Positions 18,744-27,351 of a DNA stretch of 64,000 nucleotides are shown in pieces. The position numbers and the translations under genes were made by a program. Numbering within the stretch: position 1 is the stretch's first letter; the number at the start of each line of letters is the position of its first letter. The stretch comes from Emticicia aquatica (GTDB lineage Bacteria > Bacteroidota > Bacteroidia > Cytophagales > Spirosomataceae): the NCBI RefSeq assembly GCF_923079645.1, contig NZ_CAKLPY010000002.1, positions 682,001 through 746,000 of the forward strand. Direction: 5' to 3'. The notes under the pieces are model-generated. The model saw only the letters and a list, made by a program, of their open reading frames with translations. It did not search any database and was not told the DNA's origin.

Positions 18744-19850
18744 TTAACTCGAAACTTTGGAAAACTTTAAGTAGGTTTTTGTTTTCTTGAAAACATGAGG
18801 AGCTAGTCCTAAACCAATAAAAATAAAGCCTGTAATTAATAAAGTACTTGTATGAGCAAAGAACTCACCCGATGCTAAAATACCCATCACTAAAATAGTT
18901 GAAAGTGGCAATGAAAAAGCCAAAATCAGTACCGCTAAATTCATGTCGAAAGTCTTTCTTTCTTTGGTAAAGCCTTTTTCTTCTTCTTTCAGGTTAATCG
19001 CTGAAATATGAGCAAAAGGCCAAAAACTACATGAACTCAACGGTATGACAACTGCTAGTAAAATTAGATTAGGGGTGGTGATGTTAAAGATATTGATAAT
19101 CAGAACGCTAAATAAGATTGTAATACCCGCTCTGAATAATAAAATTGAGCTTACTAATTTTATTTTTCCTTCCTTAAATTGTACGGCTAAACCAATATAA
19201 ATCAATACTAATGGTGTCATTAAGCTACTCGCACGATTGAAAAGTTCAGCAATGGCACTTGGTAATGCACTCATATTGATACCGAGAGAAAGAAAAATAA
19301 TTGCTAATAGCATAATTATATTTATTGGTTCTTTTACCAAACTCAGAAGCAAACTTTTAACTTTTCCTTTGTCTTCTACAACTTCTGTGTGATTATTTTT
19401 CAAGTACATTTTCATGGCTACAAAATACAGAAAATTGAGTGCAAAAAATTTATTTCCTACATCTCCCATAGCTGCAAGAGCCAACGATTCATCGCCTAAA
19501 AACTCATTAATAAATGGAAAACTCGACAAACCAGGTGCTAATGATGGCAAAAGCATGGTAAGTGTTCGTCCTGCTGTACTATCTTTTTCTATACCAAAAA
19601 CGGGTAAAAAATAAGGTGTAGATAGAAAAATGAAAAAATTAAACCCAAGTACTAAAATTGGGTAAATAAGCAATGATAAACTTATTTTGATTCCCATCAA
19701 TGCTATAAAAACCGTAGAAGGTAATGCAATTGATAGAATAATTTCTTTGACACCATTTATTTCGGTTTTGTTTTTTATCTTACTCCTAAGAGCCAATCCT
19801 AGTCCAATCAAAAGGAGGAGGATAAGCGTTTTTTGTACAGCCTCAACCAT
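18744..19850 (-). CDS. AEC-family (auxin efflux carrier-like) transporter
   Basis: The 368-residue protein has about ten hydrophobic helices in two halves, joined by a charged loop around residues 155-165 (KNNHTEVVEDKGKV). The pattern, with ALPSTVFIALMGI early and SSLMTPLVLIYIGLAVQF at the start of the second half, fits the AEC/bile-acid permease superfamily. Bacterial members move small carboxylates such as malate or malonate, or amino acids (family knowledge). It is on the same strand as the aminotransferase operon, but a hairpin at 19895-19923 probably separates them. The substrate is unknown. Confidence 0.72.
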   Translation of the reverse strand: MVEAVQKTLILLLLIGLGLALRSKIKNKTEINGVKEIILSIALPSTVFIALMGIKISLSLLIYPILVLGFNFFIFLSTPYFLPVFGIEKDSTAGRTLTMLLPSLAPGLSSFPFINEFLGDESLALAAMGDVGNKFFALNFLYFVAMKMYLKNNHTEVVEDKGKVKSLLLSLVKEPINIIMLLAIIFLSLGINMSALPSAIAELFNRASSLMTPLVLIYIGLAVQFKEGKIKLVSSILLFRAGITILFSVLIINIFNITTPNLILLAVVIPLSSCSFWPFAHISAINLKEEEKGFTKERKTFDMNLAVLILAFSLPLSTILVMGILASGEFFAHTSTLLITGFIFIGLGLAPHVFKKTKTYLKFSKVSS

Positions 19851-19894
19851 AATGTTATAAATAATGAAGTGAATGAAGAATTTTTAAAATACAA

Positions 19895-19923
19895 ATTTGG
19901 AGGAGTTACTAACTCCCCCAAAT
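19895..19923 (-). terminator. Hairpin after the aminotransferase gene
   Basis: ATTTGG.GGAGTT pairs with AACTCC.CCAAAT around ACT, with one A/C mismatch. On the minus strand a T-rich stretch follows. It lies 24 nt after the aminotransferase stop and probably ends the SusC operon. Confidence 0.5.
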
Positions 19924-19946
19924 CCCTCTAACCTATGACAAAAAAA

Positions 19947-21134
19947 CTAAGATAATTCGCCTAATGCCTTAACAAATAGCTTCATTTCGTCCATAGTTCC
20001 CATACTTACACGACACCAAGGTTTGTTTTGGATATCAAAAGCACGCACCATAATACCTTTTGAGGCCATTTTTGCTAAGAATTCTTTACCACCAATATTG
20101 ATTGGGAAAATCACAAAATTTGTATAAGACGGGATATACTTGTAGTTCATCTTTGTAAGGTTTTCGTACAAATATTCTTTACATTCTGTGTTTAGTTTTT
20201 TAGTCATTGCTTGAAAATCAGTATCTTCAAAGCTCGCAATTGCACCTAAAACTGAAGTATGCGAAATTCCCATGCCTCCTCTAGTAATTTTTTGAATTTT
20301 ATCAAGAAACTCAGGCTGTGCTACTGCATAACCAACACGAAGGCCTGCCATACCCATAATTTTTGAGAACGTACGAGCAATAATCACATTTTTCTTTTTA
20401 GAAAGCAATGAAACCATACTTTCAGTACCTGTTCCTTCGGCTAATTCGAGATACGCTTCATCAACAAAAATTGGCACTTTTTCAGATACTCTTGAGCAGA
20501 AATCTAGTAAATCTTTCCCAGCAGTAATACTTCCCACTGGGTTATTTGGATTACAGATATAAACCATTTTTGTGTCTTTATCAATTGCAGCTTCCATTGC
20601 AGCAAGGTCATGTGACCAATCAGCTTTACAAGGAATTGCTTTCCACGTTGCTCCAACTGCTTCAGCCACACGAATCAATGACATATAAGTTGGGTCGGCT
20701 GAAACTATATTTCCGCCATTCATAAAAAGCACAATAGCTACTTTTTCTAGTAAATCAGAAGAGCCTGGCCCCATCATGATGTGCTTTTCAGTAACACCTT
20801 CTTTCTTAGCTAATTTATCAACCAATGTAGCTAATTCTTTCCAAGAGTAGCGATTTCCACCCGAAACAGCTTCTGCCACTGCTTTTCTTGTACTTTCTGG
20901 CGGCCCATAAGGGTTTTCATTGGCATTCAAACGAGCCGTCATAGCCGTTACGTTTGGTCTTTCTTCCAAGAAATGTTCTCTTAAAAGCGGACTATAATAA
21001 AGTCTGCTTTTTTCATCCAATGTATAATTTGCACCCGAAAATGCACCCATTGAAATATGCGGAGCTAATGCCATACCTCCGATTGTCATTAAACCTGTCT
21101 TTAATAGACTTCTTCTGTTAATCATGTTGCTCAT
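19947..21134 (-). CDS. PLP-dependent aminotransferase (histidinol-phosphate aminotransferase-like) with Tat signal
   Basis: The 395-residue protein is a fold-type I class I/II aminotransferase of the HisC kind: NANENPYGPPEST near residue 70, CNPNNPVGS, VDEAYLE, and the cofactor lysine K258 in TFSKIMGMAGLRVGYA. The N-terminus NRRSLLKTGLMTIGGMALAPHIS is a clear twin-arginine signal, so the folded holoenzyme is probably exported. It is the last gene of an operon SusC-SusD-lipoprotein-aminotransferase (36-bp gap to the lipoprotein gene). An extracytoplasmic aminotransferase with an outer-membrane uptake system is unusual; the substrate is unknown, and biosynthetic HisC is unlikely given the signal. 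Confidence 0.82.
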   Translation of the reverse strand: MSNMINRRSLLKTGLMTIGGMALAPHISMGAFSGANYTLDEKSRLYYSPLLREHFLEERPNVTAMTARLNANENPYGPPESTRKAVAEAVSGGNRYSWKELATLVDKLAKKEGVTEKHIMMGPGSSDLLEKVAIVLFMNGGNIVSADPTYMSLIRVAEAVGATWKAIPCKADWSHDLAAMEAAIDKDTKMVYICNPNNPVGSITAGKDLLDFCSRVSEKVPIFVDEAYLELAEGTGTESMVSLLSKKKNVIIARTFSKIMGMAGLRVGYAVAQPEFLDKIQKITRGGMGISHTSVLGAIASFEDTDFQAMTKKLNTECKEYLYENLTKMNYKYIPSYTNFVIFPINIGGKEFLAKMASKGIMVRAFDIQNKPWCRVSMGTMDEMKLFVKALGELS

Positions 21135-21170
21135 TTTTTTCTTAGTTTTTTTGTTAATTGAATAGACTGA

Positions 21171-21644
21171 TTATTTGGTTGCTGTTAATCTGAAATATTT
21201 TGTAAATGGTACATCTTTGTATGTTGCCGAGCAGCTCAGCAAAACCGAAGAGCCAGCTACAGGAGTTTCTATACCAAGTGTTTTCCATGAAACTTTTAAT
21301 GTCGAACGCCCTTGTGTGTCGGTAACAACATCAGTAATTTTTGTTCCTGTTCTGAATTTAAACGATACAGGAACCGATTTTGCAGGAATACTATCAATAC
21401 CTACAGCAAAATCAAGAAGACCATCTTTATTTAATTCTAATAATCGCACCGTGATTGACGCATCAGCCGACGCTGAAGATGTTACTGATGGTTCTGTTGT
21501 TAGGCCTGAAGTTTTTGTCCCATTGGAATCTTCAAAAATCACTAAAACTGGAGCAACAACTCTATCAACAAAAGGGTCATCGACTTTGCAAGAAGCTCCG
21601 ATAAATGCTAAAAATATAGTGCTAAGAATAAGTGTTTTCTTCAT
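21171..21644 (-). CDS. Small lipoprotein of the SusC/SusD operon, Ig-like
   Basis: I start at the ATG at 21644 (157 residues), because the frame upstream adds seven residues before a normal lipoprotein signal (MKKTLILSTIFLAFIGASC, lipid Cys at residue 19). The rest is beta-rich with repeated short strands (VPVSFKFRTGTKITDVVTD, TLKVSWKTLG) and resembles an Ig- or Big-like domain. I do not recognise a family. Its place after susD suggests a surface-exposed accessory lipoprotein that binds or presents the substrate. Confidence 0.6.
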   Translation of the reverse strand: MKKTLILSTIFLAFIGASCKVDDPFVDRVVAPVLVIFEDSNGTKTSGLTTEPSVTSSASADASITVRLLELNKDGLLDFAVGIDSIPAKSVPVSFKFRTGTKITDVVTDTQGRSTLKVSWKTLGIETPVAGSSVLLSCSATYKDVPFTKYFRLTATK

Positions 21645-21760
21645 ATTTCGCTGCCCCCAACCCAAAAAGAGGAACTTAGTTTAGTTAGTATGTCAGGGAT
21701 ATTTTTTGACATATTTCATAACATTTTCAACTGATAAAATTAATTAATGGTCAAATCGAC

Positions 21761-23227
21761 TTATTCTGTCCACCAGAGTTTGGTTTTCATATTATCTGTT
21801 CCATTAATTTTGATTCCTTCATCAAGTTTTGCTTTATTCAAAGAATATTCGGTAGTTGGATAAGGTAAACGAGTTGGAATTATTCCATCATTTTCAAAAA
21901 CCGCTCTTGGGTCCCTTGGAGAAAATTTAGGAAATCCCGTACGGCGATATTCCGTCCAAGCTTCAACTCCTTGTCCAAAAAGAGCAATCCATTTTTGTTC
22001 GATAATTTTTTCTTTTGAAATTGTACCGACAGTCGTCAAATATTCAGTTGGTGTTGTAAGTCCAAATTGTGCAAACGAAGCATCAATTCCTTTTTTGAAA
22101 TAATCAGTCGAGGTAGCATCAATATCTCCATCAAAAGCCGCTTCGGCTAAAATGAATTGCAATTCACTATAAGTCATAATCACACTCGGAGCATTTGCTT
22201 TTGTAAAGTAATCGGTCAAGACCGAAGCCGAACTCAAGTAAGTAGTTGCAATAGCATCAGGAAGACCATTGGGAATTCCTTCGTAAGAACCAGCTTTATT
22301 TTTGGTAGCAAAAACACCCAAACGAGTATCACCCAAAGCCGTCAATTTATCCACGATAGTTTTGCTCATGCTCCAGTCAGTACGGCTACCGATAATCATT
22401 ACTTCGTGCCATTCGTTATTGCTCGGACGAGTATTTGTATTGGCTAAAAGGGCATTATCAGCATTGCTCGTAAAAATTGGGTATTTTGTAGCATCTGAAA
22501 GAATTTCTTTCATAATTGCTTTAGATTCAGCCGATTTTTTTGCTGCCTGACGATTTGCTAAACGTAGTCTAAGTGAATTAGCAAATTTTTTCCATTTCAA
22601 AATATCACCGTTATAAACAATATCACCTGCAATTGCTGGCCCACCAACAGTAAGTTTTTCGTTCGCAAGTTTCAAATCGTTCAGGATTCCAGCATAAACT
22701 TTATCCATCGAATCGTATGAAGGCGTATAAATTGGTGTTGCATCCGTTCCTTTTAATGATTCAGAATATGGAATTGCTCCGTATAAATCCGTCAAAAGTG
22801 AAAAAGTCCACGAACGCATTACTAATGCAATTCCTTCATAATTTTTATTCGGGTTCTTGCCTTTTTCGCCAGTTTCAGTAATAATTCTTTGGAAATTTAA
22901 TAGACCTTCATTATAGAGCGATTTCCAAGTATTGTTATAAAAAGTAGGCGTAATGCCGTAATTATCTCCTTCATTTGAATAAATATTACGGGCTAAATAT
23001 TGAATCCAGAGCATTGCTCCATCTAAATTGAGGCGTTCAAAACGAGTATTTCCACCCCAATATCTATCAACAGCTTTCTCGACAGCATACGGAAAAAGAT
23101 ACTGAGCTCCAATAGCAGTAGGATTGTTAGGGTCAGTGTTCATTTCATCAAAGTCATTTGTACATGAACTTATTGATGAAAATAAACCTATAAATACGAA
23201 TGAATATATAATTTTATTGAGTTTCAT
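21761..23227 (-). CDS. SusD/RagB-family outer-membrane substrate-binding lipoprotein
   Basis: The 488-residue protein has a lipoprotein signal with C22 (GLFSSISSCTNDFDEMNTDPNNP), the usual start of SusD-like proteins of the SusD_like/RagB type. Helical TPR-like scaffold segments (YEGIALVMRSWTFSLLTDLYGAIPYSES) and the C-terminal EKIIEQKWIALFGQGVEAWTEYRRTGFP motif confirm the family. SusD proteins cap the SusC channel and capture glycans or peptides at the surface. It follows susC with a 96-bp gap. Nearby genes do not include a glycoside hydrolase, so the substrate may not be a polysaccharide. Confidence 0.93.
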   Translation of the reverse strand: MKLNKIIYSFVFIGLFSSISSCTNDFDEMNTDPNNPTAIGAQYLFPYAVEKAVDRYWGGNTRFERLNLDGAMLWIQYLARNIYSNEGDNYGITPTFYNNTWKSLYNEGLLNFQRIITETGEKGKNPNKNYEGIALVMRSWTFSLLTDLYGAIPYSESLKGTDATPIYTPSYDSMDKVYAGILNDLKLANEKLTVGGPAIAGDIVYNGDILKWKKFANSLRLRLANRQAAKKSAESKAIMKEILSDATKYPIFTSNADNALLANTNTRPSNNEWHEVMIIGSRTDWSMSKTIVDKLTALGDTRLGVFATKNKAGSYEGIPNGLPDAIATTYLSSASVLTDYFTKANAPSVIMTYSELQFILAEAAFDGDIDATSTDYFKKGIDASFAQFGLTTPTEYLTTVGTISKEKIIEQKWIALFGQGVEAWTEYRRTGFPKFSPRDPRAVFENDGIIPTRLPYPTTEYSLNKAKLDEGIKINGTDNMKTKLWWTE

Positions 23228-23323
23228 ATCTGTCAGATTTTTAGGTTAATTTTTGCTTTTGACGATTAGCACTTATTGCATGAAATTATTATTTGCAAAA
23301 AGCTAATTGTTAAAAACTAAGTA

Positions 23324-26300
23324 CTAAAAGCTAATTGAAAGGTTTGCACCAACGCTTCTTGAATTTGGTAATTCGCCGTAAGCAAAACCTTGTTGATTTG
23401 CTCCAAAACGGTCAACTTCGGGGTCAATATGTGGTGTATTTTTGAACAAAATAGCTAAGTTTCTACCAACAATCGACAGTTTCGCATTTTGCAAATGAAG
23501 TTTCGCTAAAACTGATTTTGGAATACTATACCCAAATGAAACCTCACGTAGCTTAACATAAGAACCATCAAAAATAGCTGCTTCGTGGTAACGACGTGGG
23601 TTGTTATAGCCAATCAATTGGTTGGTTGCAACGATTACATCGTTTGGCACATATTGTGGATTTTCAGTTGTTCCGATATTCATTACCCCTTTACCGATAA
23701 TTCCTTCTTCACGACCAACCGCTGTTTCTGCATATTGACCAGTCCAACGAGCAGTGCCTGTTCCTTCATCGAAGAAATCGCCACCCATTTTAACATCAAT
23801 CAAAGTCATCAAAGAGAATTTCTTGTAAGTGAAAGTATTTGTGATACCACCCATCCATTTTGGTTGAATGTTTCCAAGAATTTTAGGTGTTGTTTCTACA
23901 ACTGGGAGACCCTTGGCATAAATAATTTGTCCATCAGGTGCGTGTTTGAAACCAATTCCAAATAAAGAACCGTATGGCATTCCAACTTGAGCAATTGAAG
24001 TCAAACCACGACGCTCTTGCAACGTATAAGTGGTTAAGCCTTCGGCTAATTCGATAACTTTATTGCGGTTACGAGAATAGTTTAAACCAATATCCCATTT
24101 AAAACCATCTGCTTCGATTACTTTTCCAGTAAACATAATCTCAATACCTTGATTGGTAATTTGACCTGCATTCAGAATACGTTTGTCGTAACCACTTCCT
24201 TTTGAGATTTCTACACCTAAAATTTGGTTTTTTGTCGATTGGTTGTAATAAGTAAAGTCTAAACCGAATCGGTTTTTAAAGAATCTCAAATCAACACCAA
24301 GCTCAACACCAGTAGTTATCTCAGGTTTTAAAGTAGAGTTTGAAATCGTTAAGTTTTCGTAATATTCAGGCAATGAACTATTCCATGAACCGCCCGAACG
24401 GAACGTTTGACTTAATTGATATGGGTCAGCGTCGTTTCCTACTTGAGCCCAACTTGCTCTTACTTTTCCGTAAGAAAGAACCGTTTTAGGATAATTGATT
24501 AAATCTGAAATGACTGCACTCGCAGAAACTGAAGGATAAAAATAAGAACGTGCATTAGAAGGTAATGTACTCGACCAATCATTACGAGCGGTTGCTTCCA
24601 AAAATAAAGCATTCAAATAACCCAATTGCATTGAGCCATAAACACTTTGTACTGCTGATTTCTCGATACGGCTCTCGATTGAGTTTTGACTTGGATTTGA
24701 ATTAGCCAAGTTATATACACCATCTACAACTAATTCGCCAACGTTTGCAAAATTTCGTTTATAATAATTGATTCTTTGAGCTGCTCCAGCCGTAACGACT
24801 AGGTTCAAATCTTTTGTAATCGCTTTGTCGTAAGTTAAAAGTGCATCATGGTTAGTTTCTTGGCGGCGTAAAACTTCTTCCGAATATCGTCCTGGAGTTT
24901 GATTGCCATTACGAACTCTTTCAAAATTTACTATATTTATACGTGTATCCGACCAAATATCAGTACCACTCCTGAGCATTAACTTTAATTCGGGAGAAAT
25001 AGTAAAGTTTAAAGCTACATTGCCAACCAAACGGTCTTTTTCATTCGTATAAGGGAGTTTTTCACTCAAGAAAATTGGATTAGTGAAAAAAGTATGCTGC
25101 CAATTGGCTGGGTCATTGTCTGGCAATTTACCAGCAACTGCTCTTTGGATATGAACACCCGAATAATCACGCCAGTTTGCCAATTGGTCCCAAGAAACAT
25201 GGCGATGAGACCAGATAAATTGGTCGCCACTTTGGTAAGTTCGATTACCTCCAGATTTTACATATTCAGCCGAAACTACTGCTGTCAAAAACTTAGAAAC
25301 TTTGTAATTAGAATTAATTTTAAAGTTATTTCTGTAGAAATCATTGAAAGCCATTAGACCTTTTTGGTCAAGACGACCTAAGCTCAATCTGAAACTACCT
25401 TTATCGTTTCCGCCAGATAATGCAATATTATTGGTCAATGTTGTACCTGTTTGCCAATACTCATCCCAGTTGTTGGGTTGTGGAGTTAAAGGAGCCACAT
25501 CCTTACCTGTAAACCATTGTCTTACCAAACGACCATCCATTGGAGCTCCCCAGCTTTCATCCGTTCCTTCAGTTCCAGTGGTTTTACCTGGATTAACAAA
25601 GCCATACGCTGCTTTGTATTGGTCATAGGCATCGGGCGTAATGGTACCACTCCAACCGTCAGAATACCAAGTTGTATAGCCTGAGCCGCCACCATAAGTA
25701 TTTTGGAAATTAGGTTTTACCAACGGACGCTCCGCCGTAAAATTTGAATTATATTCTATACCCAAACCTTTTGTTCCACCACCATCTTTAGTCGTAATCA
25801 AAATTACGCCATTGGCAGCCCGTGAACCGTACAATGCTGCTGCATTTGGCCCTTTTAGAACAGAAATTTCTTTGATATTATCAGGACTGACTTCTGAAAT
25901 ACCGCCACCAAATTGTTTGTCAAATTGTTGCTGAATCGGCACTCCATCGACTACAATGAGTGGTTGATTATTTCCCGAAACAGAAGAAGCACCACGAATC
26001 TGAATAGTTGAACCACTTCCAGGCCCTCCGTTGCTACTAATTCTTACACCAGCAACTTTTCCTGAAAGAGCATTGGCCACATTGTTTGAGCGGGCTTCAA
26101 CTAAACCTTCACCTTTAAGTTCTTGTTGTGAGTATCCCAATGATTTTTTCTCTCTCGAAATACCAAGAGCCGTAACAACCACTTCATTTAATACTTTATT
26201 ATCAGGCAATAAAGTAATCTCGAACACGCTTTTATTATCTATTTTAATATCAGTCGTTGCATATCCAATTGCACTAATTGTAAGAAAAGTAGCATTCGCA

Positions 26301-26488
26301 GGAGTTTTTAATGAAAACTTTCCATTTGCATCAGTCACAGTTCCAAAGACAGTTCCTTTAACGGTAACGGTAGTTCCAGGCAATACGCCTTCGCTTTCGG
26401 AGTTCACTACACCAGTAATGACTTTTTCTTGGGCCATTATCGCTGAGGATAAAAGCAGACAAATCAATAAGTAGAAGTTCTTCATCAT
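23324..26488 (-). CDS. SusC/RagA-family TonB-linked outer-membrane protein
   Basis: The 1054-residue protein has a signal peptide (MMKNFYLLICLLLSSAIMAQ), a carboxypeptidase-regulatory-like domain at about 22-105 (ITGVVNSESEGVLPGTTVTVKGT), a plug domain (LNEVVVTALGISREKKSLGYS, then GSTIQIRGASSVSGNNQPLIVVDGVPI and GPNAAALYGSRAANGVI), and a long beta-barrel ending in the aromatic residue F1054, typical of Omp85/TonB barrels. It forms the TonB-driven channel of the uptake pair with the SusD gene downstream. The start is one of two adjacent ATGs (26488 or 26485). Its leader has a large nested palindrome at 26521-26588. Confidence 0.95.
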   Translation of the reverse strand: MMKNFYLLICLLLSSAIMAQEKVITGVVNSESEGVLPGTTVTVKGTVFGTVTDANGKFSLKTPANATFLTISAIGYATTDIKIDNKSVFEITLLPDNKVLNEVVVTALGISREKKSLGYSQQELKGEGLVEARSNNVANALSGKVAGVRISSNGGPGSGSTIQIRGASSVSGNNQPLIVVDGVPIQQQFDKQFGGGISEVSPDNIKEISVLKGPNAAALYGSRAANGVILITTKDGGGTKGLGIEYNSNFTAERPLVKPNFQNTYGGGSGYTTWYSDGWSGTITPDAYDQYKAAYGFVNPGKTTGTEGTDESWGAPMDGRLVRQWFTGKDVAPLTPQPNNWDEYWQTGTTLTNNIALSGGNDKGSFRLSLGRLDQKGLMAFNDFYRNNFKINSNYKVSKFLTAVVSAEYVKSGGNRTYQSGDQFIWSHRHVSWDQLANWRDYSGVHIQRAVAGKLPDNDPANWQHTFFTNPIFLSEKLPYTNEKDRLVGNVALNFTISPELKLMLRSGTDIWSDTRINIVNFERVRNGNQTPGRYSEEVLRRQETNHDALLTYDKAITKDLNLVVTAGAAQRINYYKRNFANVGELVVDGVYNLANSNPSQNSIESRIEKSAVQSVYGSMQLGYLNALFLEATARNDWSSTLPSNARSYFYPSVSASAVISDLINYPKTVLSYGKVRASWAQVGNDADPYQLSQTFRSGGSWNSSLPEYYENLTISNSTLKPEITTGVELGVDLRFFKNRFGLDFTYYNQSTKNQILGVEISKGSGYDKRILNAGQITNQGIEIMFTGKVIEADGFKWDIGLNYSRNRNKVIELAEGLTTYTLQERRGLTSIAQVGMPYGSLFGIGFKHAPDGQIIYAKGLPVVETTPKILGNIQPKWMGGITNTFTYKKFSLMTLIDVKMGGDFFDEGTGTARWTGQYAETAVGREEGIIGKGVMNIGTTENPQYVPNDVIVATNQLIGYNNPRRYHEAAIFDGSYVKLREVSFGYSIPKSVLAKLHLQNAKLSIVGRNLAILFKNTPHIDPEVDRFGANQQGFAYGELPNSRSVGANLSISF

Positions 26489-26520
26489 ACAATCTCGGTT
26501 TATAGTTAGTTTGTTGGGGC

Positions 26521-26588
26521 TTCCCTTTTCAACCGAGTTATTACAAGACTCCGACCGCTCGGTTTTGTAATAATCGGTCTAAAGGGAA
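26521..26588. repeat. 68-bp nested imperfect palindrome in the susC leader
   Basis: Pairs from outside in: 26521-26528 with 26581-26588 (TTCCCTTT/AAAGGGAA, 8 bp); 26532-26536 with 26574-26578 (ACCGA/TCGGT, 5 bp); 26538-26546 with 26565-26573 (TTATTACAA/TTGTAATAA, 9 bp); 26551-26554 with 26559-26562 (CCGA/TCGG, 4 bp) around CCGC. In total 26 pairs, only small internal loops. It ends 33 nt before the susC ATG and would form a long hairpin in the RNA. Confidence 0.75.
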
Positions 26589-26721
26589 ATTATAGGGTCC
26601 AGTTTGGATAAAGTGTCTCTTCAAGCCAAAATTCTAAACACGAATAGAAAATTTGGCATCATTACATTAAAAATTCAGTTTCAAGATTCGATGGTTTCCT
26701 TTCCATCATTTTAAGATTGAA

Positions 26722-26737
26722 TGAACAATTTTGTTCA
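26722..26737. promoter_or_regulatory. Palindrome TGAACAA-TT-TTGTTCA upstream of susC
   Basis: Seven-base arms at 26722-26728 and 26731-26737 with a 2-bp centre, the size and symmetry of an operator for a dimeric regulator. It lies about 235 bp upstream of the susC start. No regulator gene is adjacent. Confidence 0.4.
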
Positions 26738-26775
26738 CTTCAAACCCGCATTTTAAGCGTAGTATTTATAAGGTT

Positions 26776-26814
26776 CAAGTGTTCCCATTATTGCGGTCGG
26801 AAAAGAAACACTTG
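26776..26814. repeat. Inverted repeat CAAGTGTT ... AACACTTG
   Basis: Perfect 8-base arms at 26776-26783 and 26807-26814 separated by 23 bp. It may be a second operator or a stem in a longer leader. Confidence 0.35.
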
Positions 26815-27235
26815 TTGAAGACTTGTTGTACTTATCTAAGATTAGATGATTAAAAGTAGTGCGTTCAAATTGAATAAAAAAATTTTTCTCAAAAAAAAAT
26901 TAATATATATTAAAAATAATTAATTTATTAAAACAATTCATTTGAAAAATACAATTAATAGGCTTTTTACAATAAAATATCATATTTACACTTAATCCAG
27001 ACTCAACAAGCACTATGTTTCATTTTTTAACAAAATACCCTTAAAATATTTAATTACTAAAAATATTGGTTAATAATTTGAGTGTTTTGATTTTATTTTA
27101 TTGATAATATTAAAATATAAGTATAAAAAACTTTAAACTTATACAGACATTTTTATTGTAATATTCCAATATTAAGTATTTTTACTTATACGTATTAATT
27201 ATTGTTTTTAAAGAGAAAAAATACTAATATTCAAT

Positions 27236-27277
27236 AAAAAAAGGCATGATTAAAGACCTAAATCTTAAATCATGCCT
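27236..27277 (-). terminator. Intrinsic terminator after the YtkA-like gene
   Basis: AGGCATGATT (27242-27251) pairs with AATCATGCCT (27268-27277). On the minus strand the stem is followed by a run of T (A run at 27235-27241). It lies 75 nt after the stop at 27352. Confidence 0.8.
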
Positions 27278-27351
27278 CAATATTAAAAAGTCAACTTATT
27301 CTATATACAAACAATAATTTAGCTAGAAAATAGCATAAGAACTTTCAATGC

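Larger units (their letters stand above)
26489..27351. other. 863-bp AT-rich intergenic region upstream of susC
   Basis: No convincing ORF or RNA gene is present. Next to susC lies the palindrome at 26521-26588, then inverted repeats at 26722-26737 and 26776-26814. From about 26870 to 27240 the DNA is extremely AT-rich (long A and T runs), and near 27242 is the terminator of the convergently oriented upstream unit. I found no exact TAnnTTTG element on the minus strand, so susC may depend on another sigma factor, for example an ECF type; that is inference. Confidence 0.6.

Noticed and set aside
21689..21713. TATGTCA ... TGACATA stem between susD and the lipoprotein gene
   Set aside because: Seven-base stem without a T run in an operon gap; could help mRNA stability, but the evidence is too thin to list.
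23297..23337. Direct repeat AAAAGCTAATTG, once in the gap and once over the 3' end of susC
   Set aside because: Short, AT-rich and partly coding; probably chance or a small local duplication.
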